64,000 nucleotides of DNA from Porpolomopsis calyptriformis (lineage: Eukaryota; Basidiomycota; Agaricomycetes; Agaricales; Hygrophoraceae): assembly GCA_951640195.1 (NCBI GenBank), contig OX621164.1, positions 2,275,098-2,339,097 of the forward strand. The letters are read 5' to 3'. Position 1 is the stretch's first letter. Each line of letters begins with the position of its first letter. Below the pieces are notes generated by a model. The model saw only the letters and a program-made list of their open reading frames with translations. It was not told the origin of the DNA and searched no databases. Positions 23,773-36,282 of this stretch are shown here, piece after piece. The translations under genes were made by a program, and so were the position numbers.

Positions 23773-26700
23773 CGGAAGCGTTTGTTAGGCACCTAGAGGC
23801 TGCAGGAACGAAACAGAAACTCACAGTACACAACACCCCACAGCACAATGGTGTAGTGGAATGTCGAAATCAAACCATCCTTGAGAGGGTGCGCGCGCTC
23901 ATTTATACGAGTGGACTTCCGCGATCACTATGGGCTGAAGCTGCCAGACACATCATTTGGCTAATGAACCGCACATCAACAAAGGCTCTCAATGGTATGA
24001 CGCTGTATAAAGCACTGTATGGTCAGAAACTGAGCCTTAAAGGGCTACAGGAATGGGGAAACCATGTATGGGTTAGAATCGAAGCAGGTGACAAACTTGG
24101 AGGCCACATTCGGAGAGGATAATGGATTGGATTTAACTCGAAAAGCAATGGATATTGAATCTATTGGCCCGAAACCCGCTCAGTCACTGTCGAATGGAAT
24201 GTTTATTGGAATGAAGATGCTGCGACTATCAAACAAAGTCTCAAAGGAGAGGATTTACCTGAGATTGCTGAGACTTATCCACAGCGCGCAGACACACCTG
24301 CACCCCCACTAACACCCCCACCAGCACTGGAACCTCAACCAGTACAAGCACTGGAACCACCACCGGCACCCCCAAGAATGATAATAGAAGTCCTGGATTG
24401 CCCCCAATGTGATCAAAAACCTAGCCAACATATAGTGGACCTAATTGCAGGCAGAGGCGTCGCTTCCACCTCAAGAAGAGACCCAATCGTACCAACTGGA
24501 GTACAACTGCCAACAATCCCGACCACCACCAGATATAATACAGCCGACGCCAACCAAATGCTGAATGACCACCCCCAAGATGACCTAACAGCATTGATAG
24601 TCAAATACACGACTACGGAACCCAGTACCAGTTCCACTGACCTAATCAATGAGGCTGGAATGCTAGCAGAGGCAAATGTGACTGAGGCTATCAAACCCTG
24701 CACACTTGCAGAAGCAAAATCACTTGTCGATTGGCCCGAATGGGAATTAGCCATCACGGAGGAACTGAAGATGCTCGAAAGAGCAGGAACTTGGGTGATT
24801 GACCACCCACCACCGGAAGCAAACATTGTCAGATCAAAATGGGTTTTCCGACTGAAGTGAAATGCTGCTGGAGAAATCGTATGGAGAAAGGCCCAACTTG
24901 TCGCGCAAGGGTTCTCCCAACTTCCCGGAGTAGACTACTTTGATACATTCGCACCCATTGCCAAGCTAGCGACAATCTGCACCTTCCTTGCCATATCCAC
25001 ACAGACTAATCTTGAACTACACCAGATCAACATCAAAGGCGCATATCTGAATGGCGAACTCACCAACAACGAGCGCATCTACATGCGCCAACCCCCCGGA
25101 TATTCTGCCCCCAATTCTGATGGACAAGTGTGCCAACTTGTTAAAACAATCTATGGCCTGAAGCAGTTGGGCCGCCACTGGTACCAAAAACTCGTCGGAA
25201 TCCTTGTCAACCAGATGGGATTCACCGTATGTGATGTCGACGAAGCTGTGTTCTTCCATTGCAATGAAAAGTCCCAGATAATCATAGTTGTCCATGTCGA
25301 TGACTGCACGATTAGGGCAATGAATCTTGATTTGATCATCAGTTTCAAGTTGGAGATACAGACACACCTCAAAATAACTGACCTTGGAGAGCTGCATTGG
25401 CTCTTGGGAATTGAAGTCATCCGTGACCATCAATCCCACACAATTTTGCTGTCACAGCAAGCCTATATTGATTCAATTGTGCATCATTTCAGATTCGATG
25501 ATGACAAACCCATATCAACCCTGATGGACCCACAAACCTGCCTAACGCAGGCACAATCCCCTACGACACCCCTTGAACATGCCCAGATGTGCAACATACC
25601 ATATCGCGAAGCAGTTGGATCACTGATGTACGCATCACTTGGAACCCAACTGGATATATCATTTGCCGTAACTACGCTTTCCCAATTCTCAAGTGATCCT
25701 GGAGAAGCTCACTGGGAAGCTGCAAAACGAGTATTCCAATACCTGAAGGGAACAAGGGACCTATAGTTGGTCTATGGGGGAGTCAAGAAGAAGCTCACTA
25801 GGTGGGCAGATGCAGATGGAAGCATGGCTGAAGACCACCATGCGATCTTGGGATACACTTTCCTTATAAACGGCAGAGCCATCTCCTGGAGTGCCAAAAA
25901 GCAAGAAATTGTCTTGCTTTCCATGACCAAGAGTGAATATGTGGCTGTAACGCATGTGGCCAAGGAGGCCATTTGGCCCTGGTCACTAACAAGCCAACTT
26001 TTCAGATTCGCTAACCTGGCGATGACCCTGTTCTCCGATAACAAATCCGCCATCACTCTCACACAAAACTTGCAGTATTACGCCCAGTGATACAACCCCT
26101 TGGTCCCCTGAGGTCTGGAGAATATGTTCCATATATCTACGTGATCCCCAAGACATCCACTACACTGCTACGATGTCCCCGACTACGCAATTCGGCTTCC
26201 TGTCCAGCGATTTATCTCCGAATTCTTCGGATTTCTGTGAATTTCTTCGAATTCTCCGATCCTTCGATTTGCGTTCGCAGCTCATATCAAAGGATGCATC
26301 TGATAGCCAGACGTCCATTGTGTAGATCCTCATCATTTCCATTGACCCTTTCACTGGTGGCTTCGTTCAGAAGTCTCATCCCTTTACTATATAGCATATA
26401 AAGGGATCTTTGTTTTCACAGATATATTTACTTGTAGATATGTTTGTATCATAGAGAAGGAAGATAGATTCCATCGTCCCATGTCTAGTCCTTCATGTTT
26501 GAGCCTCTTCGACCGCCTCTAGCACTCTAGAGAGTGCTCCGATTTTCCGATTTCTTCGATTTTTACGATTTCTTTGATAGCTCCTTTCTATTGTGCCTCC
26601 CACCATCTCTCAGGGCAGATCCCAGAGCTCAGATGGCTCCACATTGCATCACCGGATGAAACATATCGATGTATGCTACCATTTTATTCGCTGGATCATC

Positions 26701-26829
26701 GAAAATGGGACCCTCCAACTCGTCTACTGCCCCACCAACAACATGATTGCAGACACCCTCACGAAAGCGCTACCATCTCCGAAAGTCAAGCATTTTGCTT
26801 CGGAACTTGGACTTAGCAAGGCTTGAGGG
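23773..26829 (+). pseudogene. Copia-2 integrase C-terminus, reverse transcriptase and RNase H
   Basis: Readable pieces: 23856-24122 (late integrase, RVRALIYTSGLPRSLWAEA), 24378-24860 (linker to RT start), 25083-25766 (RT with VVHVDDCTIRAMN; both aspartates of the DD box kept), 25767-26087 and 26656-26829 (RNase H, WADADGSMAEDHHAI and HIDVCYHFIRWIIENGT). Several stops. At the Copia-1 stop codons this copy has CGA (24844 region, VFRLK) or CAA (about 25458, LSQQAYI), showing the ancestral arginine codon decaying on either strand. Confidence 0.9.
26088..26651 (+). repeat. Solo LTR E, TGATAC family, nested in Copia-2
   Basis: TGATACAACCCCTTGGTCCC…CTCCACATTGCATCA, with CCAG (26084-26087) and CCGG (26652-26655) as the 4-bp target duplication. 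Comparison with the uninterrupted Copia-1 sequence shows the insertion point exactly, between QNLQY and KHIDV of RNase H. This is the clearest border definition for the family. Confidence 0.95.
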
Positions 26830-26833
26830 GCAG

Positions 26834-27056
26834 TGTTGGAATAACAAGCCTTACAGGGCTATAGGATGGAAGCAGGAGTAGACTCGGCTCAGAGCCTGCT
26901 TGGATTATGTAGTTATGTACTATCACGCTTATTCTGATTTAATCAGGATAATGGACTGGATTGGTGCCAGTGTATAGCCGCATGGCTGTGCTGTATGTAC
27001 AAAAACCCAAGGGTGATCCTGAATCACCCTCCGTGCTATTCTATCCCCGTCTTTTA
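26834..27056 (+). repeat. 3' LTR of Copia-2
   Basis: 223 bp, TGTTGGAATAACAAGCC…CCCCGTCTTTTA, aligned to the Copia-1 LTRs with many CpG transitions (for example CGCACAGCCGCGTGG against TGTATAGCCGCATGG). Confidence 0.95.
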
Positions 27057-27842
27057 GGTAGTTCTTTTTACATCTTGCCACTGCTTGTACCAGGTCTACA
27101 CAACTCCAATAGCTATTGGTTGTATTCAGCTGGTTTTGAGCAAGGCAAGTGTCTAAACTCTTACACCTATATTACACAAGCACTGACTTACTATGTACAG
27201 AACCTCAGGTCTCAAGGCATTAGTTGATCAGATAAGAAGTAAAGGAGATACAGCTAATTTACTGCAAGCCTTTCAAAAGTAAGGTGTGATGGTCACAGTG
27301 ACAAGTCACATGCAATACACTGTAAAATCTACAATGTTGTTTACATCTGGAAGGGGGGGAACCCTTCCAGATTAAAGTTTATAGAGAGGTAGATTTTGGA
27401 CATTCAGACCTTATTATAACACAGCTGACTTAGCATGTGCAACATTTATTGTTTACAACACATTCCAAATGCTATAGAAAGGCTTCCATTATATTCTTAC
27501 AAATTTGACTAAAATTTTCTTTTGTTATATTTTCAAGCAATACATGGTTTTTTGTTAATCATTTGCAACTTTGCAATTTATTGGGATTTTACAATGAGTG
27601 AAGTGCCGACTTGCCGTCAGCATAAACCTTGGTTGGTAAACGGTATTCGATTTATATAGACTACGCACAAGGCGGAGTGAGCAGGGAGTATCGAGCCAAA
27701 TATTGTACCAGAATGTAGAATTTATCTACTGCAAAGAACAAGTAGCTACAGGGTATAAGAGCAACGAGAATCCACCATGCGCTAAGTGACCAGCTTCAAT
27801 CAACATTAATGAGGATAGATTAAGTATGAGCACATACCTGAA
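27057..27842. other. Non-coding stretch with a strong hairpin
   Basis: No gene seen. At 27346-27371 TCTGGAAGGG and CCCTTCCAGA form a perfect 10-bp stem around a 6-base loop. Around 27565-27600 there is TTGCAACTTTGCAATTTATTG, a sequence repeated in degenerate form at 35890-36075 on the other side of the Helitron, so it may belong to Helitron flanks. Confidence 0.5.
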
Positions 27843-29038
27843 CTATTTCTTAGAGCCCGAAGCAAAGTTTCGAAACTTCTTCAGAGTGATGTCAGGCGTA
27901 AGCGGATTGGTCATGTTCCATTTCCTTTTCTTTGGCATAATAGGCCCTTGAGTCTCGGGGGGGATAAGTACCCTCATTGAAAAGACATTGGCAACATAGC
28001 AGTTGCAAGGCTGATTGTCTTTCTTGGCTGCAATGGGCCAATGGGTCACAATGAAGTGAATCTGAACCATTGCACCCTGAAGATATTTTCTATAATTTTT
28101 AGGAGCAATAATTCAGCTATGTGCATTGAAGGCTTTGACATAGTTTACACAATGAGTGTCGACCATTGAGAGTAGGGCAGTTTGCGCTGCTGGATAGTAC
28201 CCATCCCATCCCTCAATTGTGAATTCACAAGGAATGTCTAAAGTATAGATGTAAGATATTAATTGACAACATGACATTGAGCTCACCATCGGAATCTTTC
28301 TTTGTTATGATGGCAGGGGTGTTAACATCATCACCAGCATCCTCAGAGTGAACAGATGCATCAGAAAGAGTCTTCTCATCAACATCTACAGATTTCTTGC
28401 CAGTGAACCTCAGGGTTCCATTCAGATCCTTCTGCTTTTTGTATTCAATATCAGACAGCGTAACAATACGATAGCAAAATAAAACATACTTCAAATAACA
28501 CATGGCAGAACTTCAGCTTTGGATTCCCCGACACAGCACTCTTCATGAGAAATCCCTTTACATTTGAGATGTCCTTGCTGCACATTTTATCGATTGAAGT
28601 TTTTAGATTCTTCAAAACATTTTCGAAGTCACCAGCAAAAACTTCGTGATTCGGTGCTTCTCCGGTGCAGGTGAGTTTAACATTGGCAAATTCTGGTGCA
28701 GCTAAAGAGGGGCCTTTCCACATTCCACAAGACGTGAACCAATAATCTTCAGCAGGAATGAAGACAACGGCAGATAGGATGGCATGTTCAGGTGGATCAG
28801 GATCGGGTGCATTGGAATCTTGCCTCCATGCCTCTTTGGCAGCCTCTGAAGCAGCAGCAGCTTCCACTGTGACAAGCACATTTGCTTTACCCATATGTAC
28901 CCATGTCAATCTATCTGCCACATTGGGAAGACCAATGTATACACCTCGTTCTTCATCAGATACAATGAGTGCGGCACGAGCTATTTGTAATTTTTCAGCT
29001 AGGTATCCAGCAACTGCCTTGTTCGATGAATGCTCCAT
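27843..29038 (-). pseudogene. Uncharacterised three-exon gene, back-to-back with the Helitron
   Basis: Start chosen at the ATG at 29038 (MEHSSNKAVAGYLAEKLQ). Exon 1 runs to about 28490 and contains SDEERGVYIGLPNVADR, an Ala-rich segment (VTVEAAAASEAAKEAW), VVFIPAEDYWFTSCGMWKG and MKSAVSGNPKLKF. An intron starting GTATGT leads to exon 2 (KDLNGTLRFTGKKSVDVDE, acidic tail), and an intron GTGAGC…CTTTAG leads to exon 3 (IPCEFTIEGWDGYYPAAQTAL, IIAPKNYRKYLQGAMVQIHF, basic C-terminus PKKRKWNMTNPLT with a PKKRK nuclear-signal-like run). One in-frame TGA (28113-28115) in exon 3 could be a decayed CGA. I recall similar multi-copy basidiomycete proteins but know no function. Confidence 0.55.
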
Positions 29039-29078
29039 GGAGAGGGAAGAGATTGGAAGGAATGATGGGGGGGGATAA

Positions 29079-30424
29079 ATGAGACAAGTTGAAATGAGTG
29101 AACATGAGTTAGTTATGCAGCGCAAATGGTGTCAGGGGAAGAAAAAAGTAAGAATGAAAAAATGTGAACAACATACTATTCAGATTTTTATACCATCACT
29201 TCAGGGCATATTACTGCCATCAGACATCAGTGGAGTCAAGCATGGTAGCCAGGGCAACCTAAAATTACTAGTGCCAACAGAATTGACAGTGCTCAGTGTT
29301 CAAATTTCCAAGTTAAGCATGCCAGTACTCACTCCCAAGCAGTTATCCAAACTCACTTGTCGGGAGCTCCGAGACTTGATCCAAGGGAGTCTAGTGGTAT
29401 CTCGTGCTCACACAGTCCACAAAGGCCAATTTATAGAATACGTTATCGCGAATGCTTCATCAGAACTTTTGCACACTCTCAAAGAAGCTATTCAAAGGAA
29501 GAATGAAGATCAGGAAACCCGAAGGAATAATAGGAAACGCAAACATACTAAAGTCCAGATCCATCATTGAAAGGCTGCATGGGTTGAAAATGAGGTTGAA
29601 GAAGAATGCGATGTATTGAAGTTCCTCAAATTGCCAAGTCACGAGCAAGTTAAATGATATTACAATCAGTTCTACAAAGCAACATCTAATGCTGCTGTAG
29701 AGATGAATGTCTGTGGTGTTTGTGCATGCAAAGTTAGGGTGAGGGATGACTGCGTATCCTTGCATCAAATAACGGACCTACCTCACTCTGATCAACTCAT
29801 TCCTAAGGAGCCTCATCCCACACACAATACTTTCAATGGACAGTTATTGGAAAGGGAGGGTGTCATTGAGGCGATGGTCAAACGTTGGTGAGAGTGTGTA
29901 CTCAATGTCTAAAAGAGTTGCGTGAGGGACGCAACAAACCTCCCGCCCTCTCTCTTGCCAATAATTTATGGGTCGGTCGGATACCATGGCAGTTGGAAGT
30001 GCTCACCTTTCCTGAGCAACTTCTCATTGCACATCTCTATCCTTGCATCTATGTTTTCAAGCTTTTCCCTCATGGATTCAACACTTGACCCAACTCTGAA
30101 AATTTGTAGCAGGGTATGCGTGGAACGGTTAGCACTTACGATCTTGACACAAAGGGCATTGTCGAAATGATTCATGGAAATTTGATGCCCCATCCACTGT
30201 CAATACTTCCCCAGGTGATTTCAGTAACTTTCATTAGACATGGCGACTTACCAAAGCAATGGTTGCAAACCACATTTCGAGTCTGTCATCAAATCCTATT
30301 CGAAGCCCTCAATTGGCTCAAAGCAAATAATCCAAAATACTATGGCGACATCAGCATCGATCCTGAACAATTGAGCTGACTACCTGAAGATGATGTACCC
30401 ACCAAGATACTTGCCATCATCCGT
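29079..30424 (+). pseudogene. Helitron protein N-terminus with DUF6570
   Basis: Opens with LTPKQLSKLTCRELRDLIQG and a basic stretch, then after frameshifts VCGVCACKVRVRDDCVSLHQ, an IPKEPHPTHNTFNG block, CTQCLKELREGRNKPPALSL, ANNLWVGRIPWQLEVLTFPE, STYDLDTKGIVEMIHGNL and ALNWLKANNPKYYGDISI. These are hallmarks of the DUF6570 region that precedes the Rep domain in fungal Helitrons. The two CxxC pairs may bind zinc. The frame runs into solo LTR B at 30425 and resumes at 30983. Confidence 0.85.
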
Positions 30425-30978
30425 TGATGCGATGTGGAGCTGTCTGAGCTCTGGGATCTGCCCTGAGAGATGATGGGAGGCACAATAGAAAGGAGCTATC
30501 AAAGAAATCATAAAAATCGAAGAAATAGAAGAAATCGGAAAATCGGAGCACTCTCTAGAGTGCTAGAGGCGGTCAAAGAGGCTCAAACATGAAGAACTGG
30601 ACGTGGGACGATGGAATCTATCTTTCTTCTCTATGATACAAACATATCTACAAGTAAATATATCTGTGAAAACAAAGATCCCTTTATATGCTATATAGTA
30701 AAGGGATGAGACTTCTGAATGAAGCCACAAGTGAAAGGGTCAATGGGAACGATGAGGATCTACACAATGGACGTCTGGCTATCAGATGCATCCTTTGATA
30801 TCAGCTGCAATCATGAATCGAAGGATCGGAGAATTCCGAAGAATTCGGAAATAAATCGCTGGACAGGAAGCCGAATTGCGTAGTCAGGGACATTGTAGCA
30901 GTGTAGTGGACATCTGGGGGATTACGTAGATATATGGAACATGTACTCCGGACCTCAGGGGACCAATGGGTTGTATCA
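30425..30978 (-). repeat. Solo LTR B, TGATAC family, in the Helitron
   Basis: 554 bp, plus-strand ends TGATGCGATGTGG and GGGTTGTATCA. Perfect 4-bp target duplication CCGT (30421-30424 and 30979-30982). Removal joins IIR to QTTDIS in frame. Confidence 0.95.
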
Positions 30979-30982
30979 CCGT

Positions 30983-33457
30983 CAGACTACTGATATTAGC
31001 CTAATCGACCAAGAACAAAATGGATATATCCCATTAGATGAGGATGGAAACAAAGGTGAATCACCTTATCTTGCATATCATGTGATATTTACAAGCAAAG
31101 TTGAATGCAGAACCGGATGTACGTACTGTAACAAATGTTCTAACTGAAACTGATGTTGTTAATGAGAGCAGTGTGTGTATATGACATGTAAATACATCAA
31201 TCAGTTATTGACAGTTTCTCAAGACGATCAGCCAAGTGTTATCCCAATGCATGTGTCAGGAACAGTAGACACTGAGATGGCCATGACAACTGCGAATAAA
31301 ATGATGCAATGGGGATTAACAAACCTCTGGAAAGAAGGAGTGGAAGATGGTTACTTGATAAAACATGGTCGATGGCCAGCTCATGATTTTGGCCATCCGA
31401 GGGGGAACAACATCCGAGGAGTGACTGAAGATGACCCCGATTCAGCGAATTTCTTTGAAAAGGCATATCCATGTCTTTTTCCATATGGTCGAGGTGGAAT
31501 CAAGGCTGATAGGGAAACACCAGTCGAATTCAATAAACATGTTAAATGGGCCTTGCAGTATTTTGACTGTCGATTTCGCAAACATGAAACATTTCCTTTT
31601 CTTGTTTTGGGTATCTTGCAATGGCGCCAAGCTCTAGGATCTGCTCAAATACAAATGCATTAAAAGAACTTCAAACAAGATGCTCGTATCTTATCAACTC
31701 TTGTTATCAACTATGCAGTCAAATATGGTCAACGATGATTTACCTTGGTCCACCATCTCTTTGGATCACAATCAATCCCAGTGACATGCATGATCTAATT
31801 GCACAAGAGTTTGCCAGGGAAAATATCAATTTGGATCAATTTCTCGCAACCCTTGGGCCAGATATGGAGAGGCATACACAGAACATCGCAGCTGACCCTT
31901 ACACTGCTGCTAAGTTTTTTCAATTCATGATCAAGGTGATACTTGAAACACTTTTCCAGATCAAAGTTCAAAAGCATAAGGTGAACAGCAAGATGGGTAT
32001 TCTAGGACGTGTCATAGCATATTTTGGAACAGTGGAGTCCCAGGGCTGTGGGACCCTTCACCTGCACCTTCTCGTTTGGGTGATGCATGTACCAACCTCT
32101 GATGAGATGAGAGAACTTCTCAAAAGCAAGGATTTTCGCAACCGCATAGTTTCCTATATTTGAATGAATCTCCGAGCCTACCTCCCAGGACTTGAATCAG
32201 CTGAATCCATCAAAAAAATTCCAAGAGAAAATGACATCACATATAACCGACCACCCCAACCTTCTTCCATTGATTACGATGATCAACTTCAATCATTTGA
32301 ATTACGTTTGGCAAGAATGATGCAGGTATATACTTGCAAGGTTGGGCAATGTTTAATCCCTGACAAGCATGGGCGACTTGTGTGTAAATGCAGAGCTCCG
32401 TTCGAATGTGCGCTTGATGAATTCATAATGGAAACAGGGAAATGGGGTGCAAAGTGCTTGTACCCTTTCATTAATGGATGGGTTCCAGGTATCCTCATCA
32501 ATGTGAGATGCAACAATGATGGAAAGTTACTCACCAATGGAGATGATACCAAGAATATCACGTTCTACATCACAGCCTATTCGGCCAAAAAACAAGGATA
32601 GAACTTTAATCTATCTGCCGTGCTGACGCAAAGTTATGCCTACCATATAGATCATCCCAATATTCAATATGTCGACAGTATTCGCGACAACCAACACCTC
32701 TTATTATTCTGTCTTTCTTATTCACACCATTAATCGTGAGCAAGAATTGGTGGCAGTGATGATCATCTCATATCTTATGGGATGGGGAGATGTGTATAGA
32801 TCTCACACTTATACCGCTATATACTGGTCGTCTTTTGCAGGCGCTCTGCTCAAGGTATTCCCTGAACTAAAGCAAGACAAAACCTAAGTTGCTGATTGGA
32901 CTATTGATATGACGCAACTCACATAAGATAACCATAGTGAATGTACTGCTACCCAAAACAATGAAAACGCCCTGTAAGTGATTAAAATAAGACATTGTAA
33001 AGATTTACTAATCATACTAGTGGGGAAGTTTGCAATGGCAGCAGAGATCGCGGAGATGTAGACATGCCAGCCGAAGAGGTAACTGCATTAAAATCTCAAT
33101 CAATAGTCACATCATTGAGTTCGCATATTCCATTGATAGAGTGCTAATGAGGTTATCACTCTTGATGCGGATTCAAGAGGTCATATCTTTGCTAAATGCC
33201 AAGTAAACAATTATCAGTTCCACAGAGAGGGACTTTCCAACTACAATGTACTTGAATTTTTCGTATCTACATATGAGGAAGATATTAAAGCATGAAAATG
33301 AAATTCCAATGATGATGATAGCAAGGAGGAAGATGATACTTGGAGAAAACCAGGATGACCTCCCAATGGTCAGTTTTAGTATATCGATAGTCATCCTAAA
33401 GCAAAACAGAAACAACAAGTGCTACATACCCAAAGTCACTGAAATCTTCCAAATGTT
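30983..33457 (+). pseudogene. Helitron Rep (helicase-like) domain
   Basis: Begins with IDQEQNGYIPLDEDG and a CRTGCTYCNKC cluster. Blocks at 31175-31663 (FFEKAYPCLFPYGRGGI) and 31690-32163 (GPPSLWITINPSDMHDLIAQ, GRVIAYFGTVESQGCGTLH) lead to HLH at 32059-32067, the two-histidine motif of HUH replication initiators. Then 32164-32601 (MNLRAYLPGLESAES, CLIPDKHGRLVCKC, LYPFINGWVPGILINVRCNN). Canonical SQGRGTLHLHLL has R where this copy has C. A TGA just before MNLRAY is a likely decayed CGA. From 32600 to 33457 the frame is badly broken. The intact enzyme would nick and join single-stranded DNA during rolling-circle transposition. Confidence 0.8.
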
Positions 33458-35716
33458 GTGGGATGGTATTTTCCCCAGTGTGATGACCCCAAGATCCATA
33501 ATTTCTACTATGCCTCAATGCTCACACTTCTCAAACCATGGCATGACATCTATATCAACTTAAAGACACCTTTCCAGACATGGTCCGAAGCCTTTTATGA
33601 ATTCCTTGCCCAATCTCCTACACGCACTAAGTGTATTTTAAGCAGAATACAATATTTTCATGAGTGTCAATTATCCACACACCAAGAAGGAGATAATCTC
33701 ATTGAAGGCATATGTAGAGAGCATATTGAATGGACCATAGAGGAAATGGATCTTGGAGAGGACGTTCAAGAGCAAGAAATGGGTTACAGTGAAGAAGGCC
33801 TCACAAATCTGATTGCATCTCAGACATCCTTAGCTGAAGAGGCTCACAGACGACTTGCAATTGAAATCGCCAAACGCGCCAAGATATTTTCAAACGACAA
33901 TGCTCGATGGACTACAACAAACAATACAGTCACGAATGCTGAAGGAGACGATCTAAGCAAACTGGAAACATGGAGGGCCCAGATGAAAAACGATATCGCA
34001 ATGCAAAACCAGGATAGCGACCTACCATGCTTCCAACCTATGGACAATACCAGTGCCAGGGTAACATATGGCAAATCATTCAATACTTCAGTAAATGAAT
34101 TCGAGCACCAACCCATAATCAATGTACGAGCACTGGAAGTGTCCTTATCGGCAATTGATACTTCGCTCCTCAAACCTGACCAATATCGAGCGTACGACAT
34201 TGTGATATGGCATCTAGAACAGACACTCGCCAGTCACAGTCCCCCACTGTTACGAATGATTATATACAGAGAAGGAGGAATGGGAAAATCTAAGGTTATT
34301 CAAATGATTATAGAGACTTTCACTCAATGCAGGGCCAAGTATATGCTTATTAAGTGTGCATACACTGGAGTAGCAGCATCTCTCATTGACAGCAAGACTA
34401 CCCATACTTTGGCCTCAATATCTACCAAATCGAACAATGTATTAAGCGACGAATCGAAAGCCAAATTGCAACAGTTCTGGTGCAACAAACAATACCTTAT
34501 CATAGATGAATATTCAATGTTGTCAAAATCGTTCCTAGCCTTACTGTTGCGGAATATTGGTATCGGAAAACAAGGCTCAGAAACAGCAAGAGGAGACTGT
34601 TCTTTTGGGGGAGTAAATGTTATACTGTGTGGAGACCTTCACCAGTTCCCGCCTGTCGTGCAATCACAGACAGAATCGTTATATTACCCAGTAAACATCG
34701 CTTGCAATGCTATGGATTGCCAACTGGGATGTACGATTTATGAAGAATTTTCAACAGTTGTTATATTAAAAGAGCAAATGCGGGTATCAGATCCAATCTG
34801 GCGGGATTTATTGAACCATCTATGACACGGGAAAGTACAAGAATGACATATAAAAATACTCCAACAATTCATCATCCAAAACGCCAGCAATGCAGATGAA
34901 TTTCAAGAAGCAGGATGGGACAACGCGGCACTTGTAACCCCTTGGCATGCTGTTCAAACCTTGTGGAATAACTCCGCAGCACAAAAATGGTGTCAGAAAA
35001 GTGGTGAATGACTCTTTGTGTGCGCTGCGGAAGATCGGATCAGAGGACGCGAACTGACATTAGTGGAACGATATGCTATGGCAGCCCATATCAAGACAGA
35101 CAAATGCAGAAAATGAAAAGACTTACCACAACAGGTTGAACTGGCCAAAGGAATGAAAGTCTTGGTGATGGACAATGTTGAAACTGATTTGGACATAACA
35201 AATGGTGCTCAAGGCGAAATAGTCAACATCGTTCTCCATCCTGAGGAACCACCATTAGGCAACGAACCAATTTATCATTTGAGGCACTTGCCAGCCTACG
35301 TACTTGTGAAATTCATCCATACGCAAGCATCTAAACTTGATGGATTGGAGATGTCCGTGATACTGGTGGAATGTGAGAGTGCTACAATGCAGATCAGGGT
35401 CCCTACAAGCGCAGGAAAGAGCATCACATGTACCATCCAGCGCAAACAATATCCGATAACAGTGGCCTACGCATTTATGGATTATTGCGTACAAGGCCAA
35501 ATGCTCCCTTATGTCATTATCGATATTGCAACACCACCAAGTGGAACACTTATGCTGTTCAATCTTTATGTCGCGCTTTCTCGAAGTTCAGAATGCTCTA
35601 CCATACGACTCTTGCAGGACTTCAACCCAAATTTATTCAAGCAATCACATGACATGGAATTAATGAATGAAGACAACAGGTTAGAAATCTTGAACAAAAT
35701 AACCATGCGGTGGTAG
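33458..35716 (+). pseudogene. Helitron Pif1-type helicase domain, Walker A altered
   Basis: Long frame 33458-34825 then, after a broken stretch, 35153-35716. Walker A at 34274-34291 reads GGMGKS; the family has GGTGKS, and ATG from ACG is a CpG change. Walker B is YLIIDEYSM, followed by CGDLHQFPPV and LKEQMRVSDPIW. The C-terminal part has TNGAQGEIVNIVLHPEEPP, AYAFMDYCVQGQM (family AYAFTDYRxQGQT, again two CpG changes) and NLYVALSRSS. The intact helicase would unwind DNA during Helitron transposition. Threonine loss in Walker A should cripple ATP binding. Confidence 0.85.
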
Positions 35717-35879
35717 CAAGAGATGGGGCGGGAGCGAGAAGTAATCACAGTCACAGAGTAAATTATATAATTTTACATTTCAGTTTTACATTTCGGCAAT
35801 AGGAAAGCGGAAAAAACTGGGTTGGTCGAAAACTGGCTTCATTGAAGGGGTGGGAGATACCTTGTTAAGCAAGGTAACT

Positions 35880-36075
35880 GTGCAATGAGTTGCAATAGAT
35901 TATTTGCGACTTTGCAACTTATTAGAATTTGCAACTGTGTGACAATAGACCATTGCAACTTAGCAATTTATTGAAATTCTGTGACTGTGCAACTCATGGT
36001 GATTTTGTGCTTGTGCAATTAGCAACAATGCAATGTACTGTGATTTTGCAATTCTGCGACTTACTGTGATTTTGT
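35880..36075. repeat. Degenerate short repeats of a TTGCAACTT/TGTGATTTTG type
   Basis: Four to five imperfect units combining TTGCAACTTAGCAATTTATTG-like and CTGTGATTTTGCAA-like words. A related unit occurs at 27565-27600. Just before them, ACCTTGTTAAGCAAGGT at about 35859 is a short perfect hairpin. No CTRR terminus follows at the right distance, so a Helitron end is not proven. Confidence 0.5.
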
Positions 36076-36282
36076 AACTTTTGATCTGTTAGATTGGAAA
36101 TGTCAGAGAGGTGATAATTAATAGGAAGGTAGGGAGAGTAGGAGGGATGTATAATGAAGGAATGTATTCACTGAGATCAGCATGAAGTGTATCACTCCAC
36201 AAAATCAATGTGGAAATAAAACTGTCACCAACTCACACCATCACTGAGGACCTCAACAAAACAGCTGCGAATTACATCTTCA

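Larger units (their letters stand above)
23770..27056 (+). mobile_element. 5'-truncated Copia-2, carrying solo LTR E
   Basis: Closely related to Copia-1 from its position 14557 onward (late integrase) to the 3' LTR. The 5' LTR, gag, protease and first part of integrase are missing. Differences from Copia-1 are mostly C/T and G/A at CpG. A 564-bp solo LTR is inserted in RNase H. Confidence 0.9.
29079..35716 (+). mobile_element. Helitron (DUF6570 - Rep/helicase-like - Pif1-type helicase), decayed
   Basis: Domain order on the plus strand: N-terminal region, DUF6570-like, Helitron helicase-like domain with HLH of the Rep HUH motif, then a Pif1-family helicase. This is the standard fungal Helitron protein. 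It is split by solo LTR B and by numerous stops. The true TC and CTRR termini were not identified. Imperfect repeats near 27.57 and 35.9-36.07 kb may mark subterminal sequence. Confidence 0.85.

Noticed and set aside
35859..35876. Hairpin ACCTTG-TTAAG-CAAGGT as the Helitron 3' end
   Set aside because: No CTRR sequence follows within the usual distance of about 10 bases.
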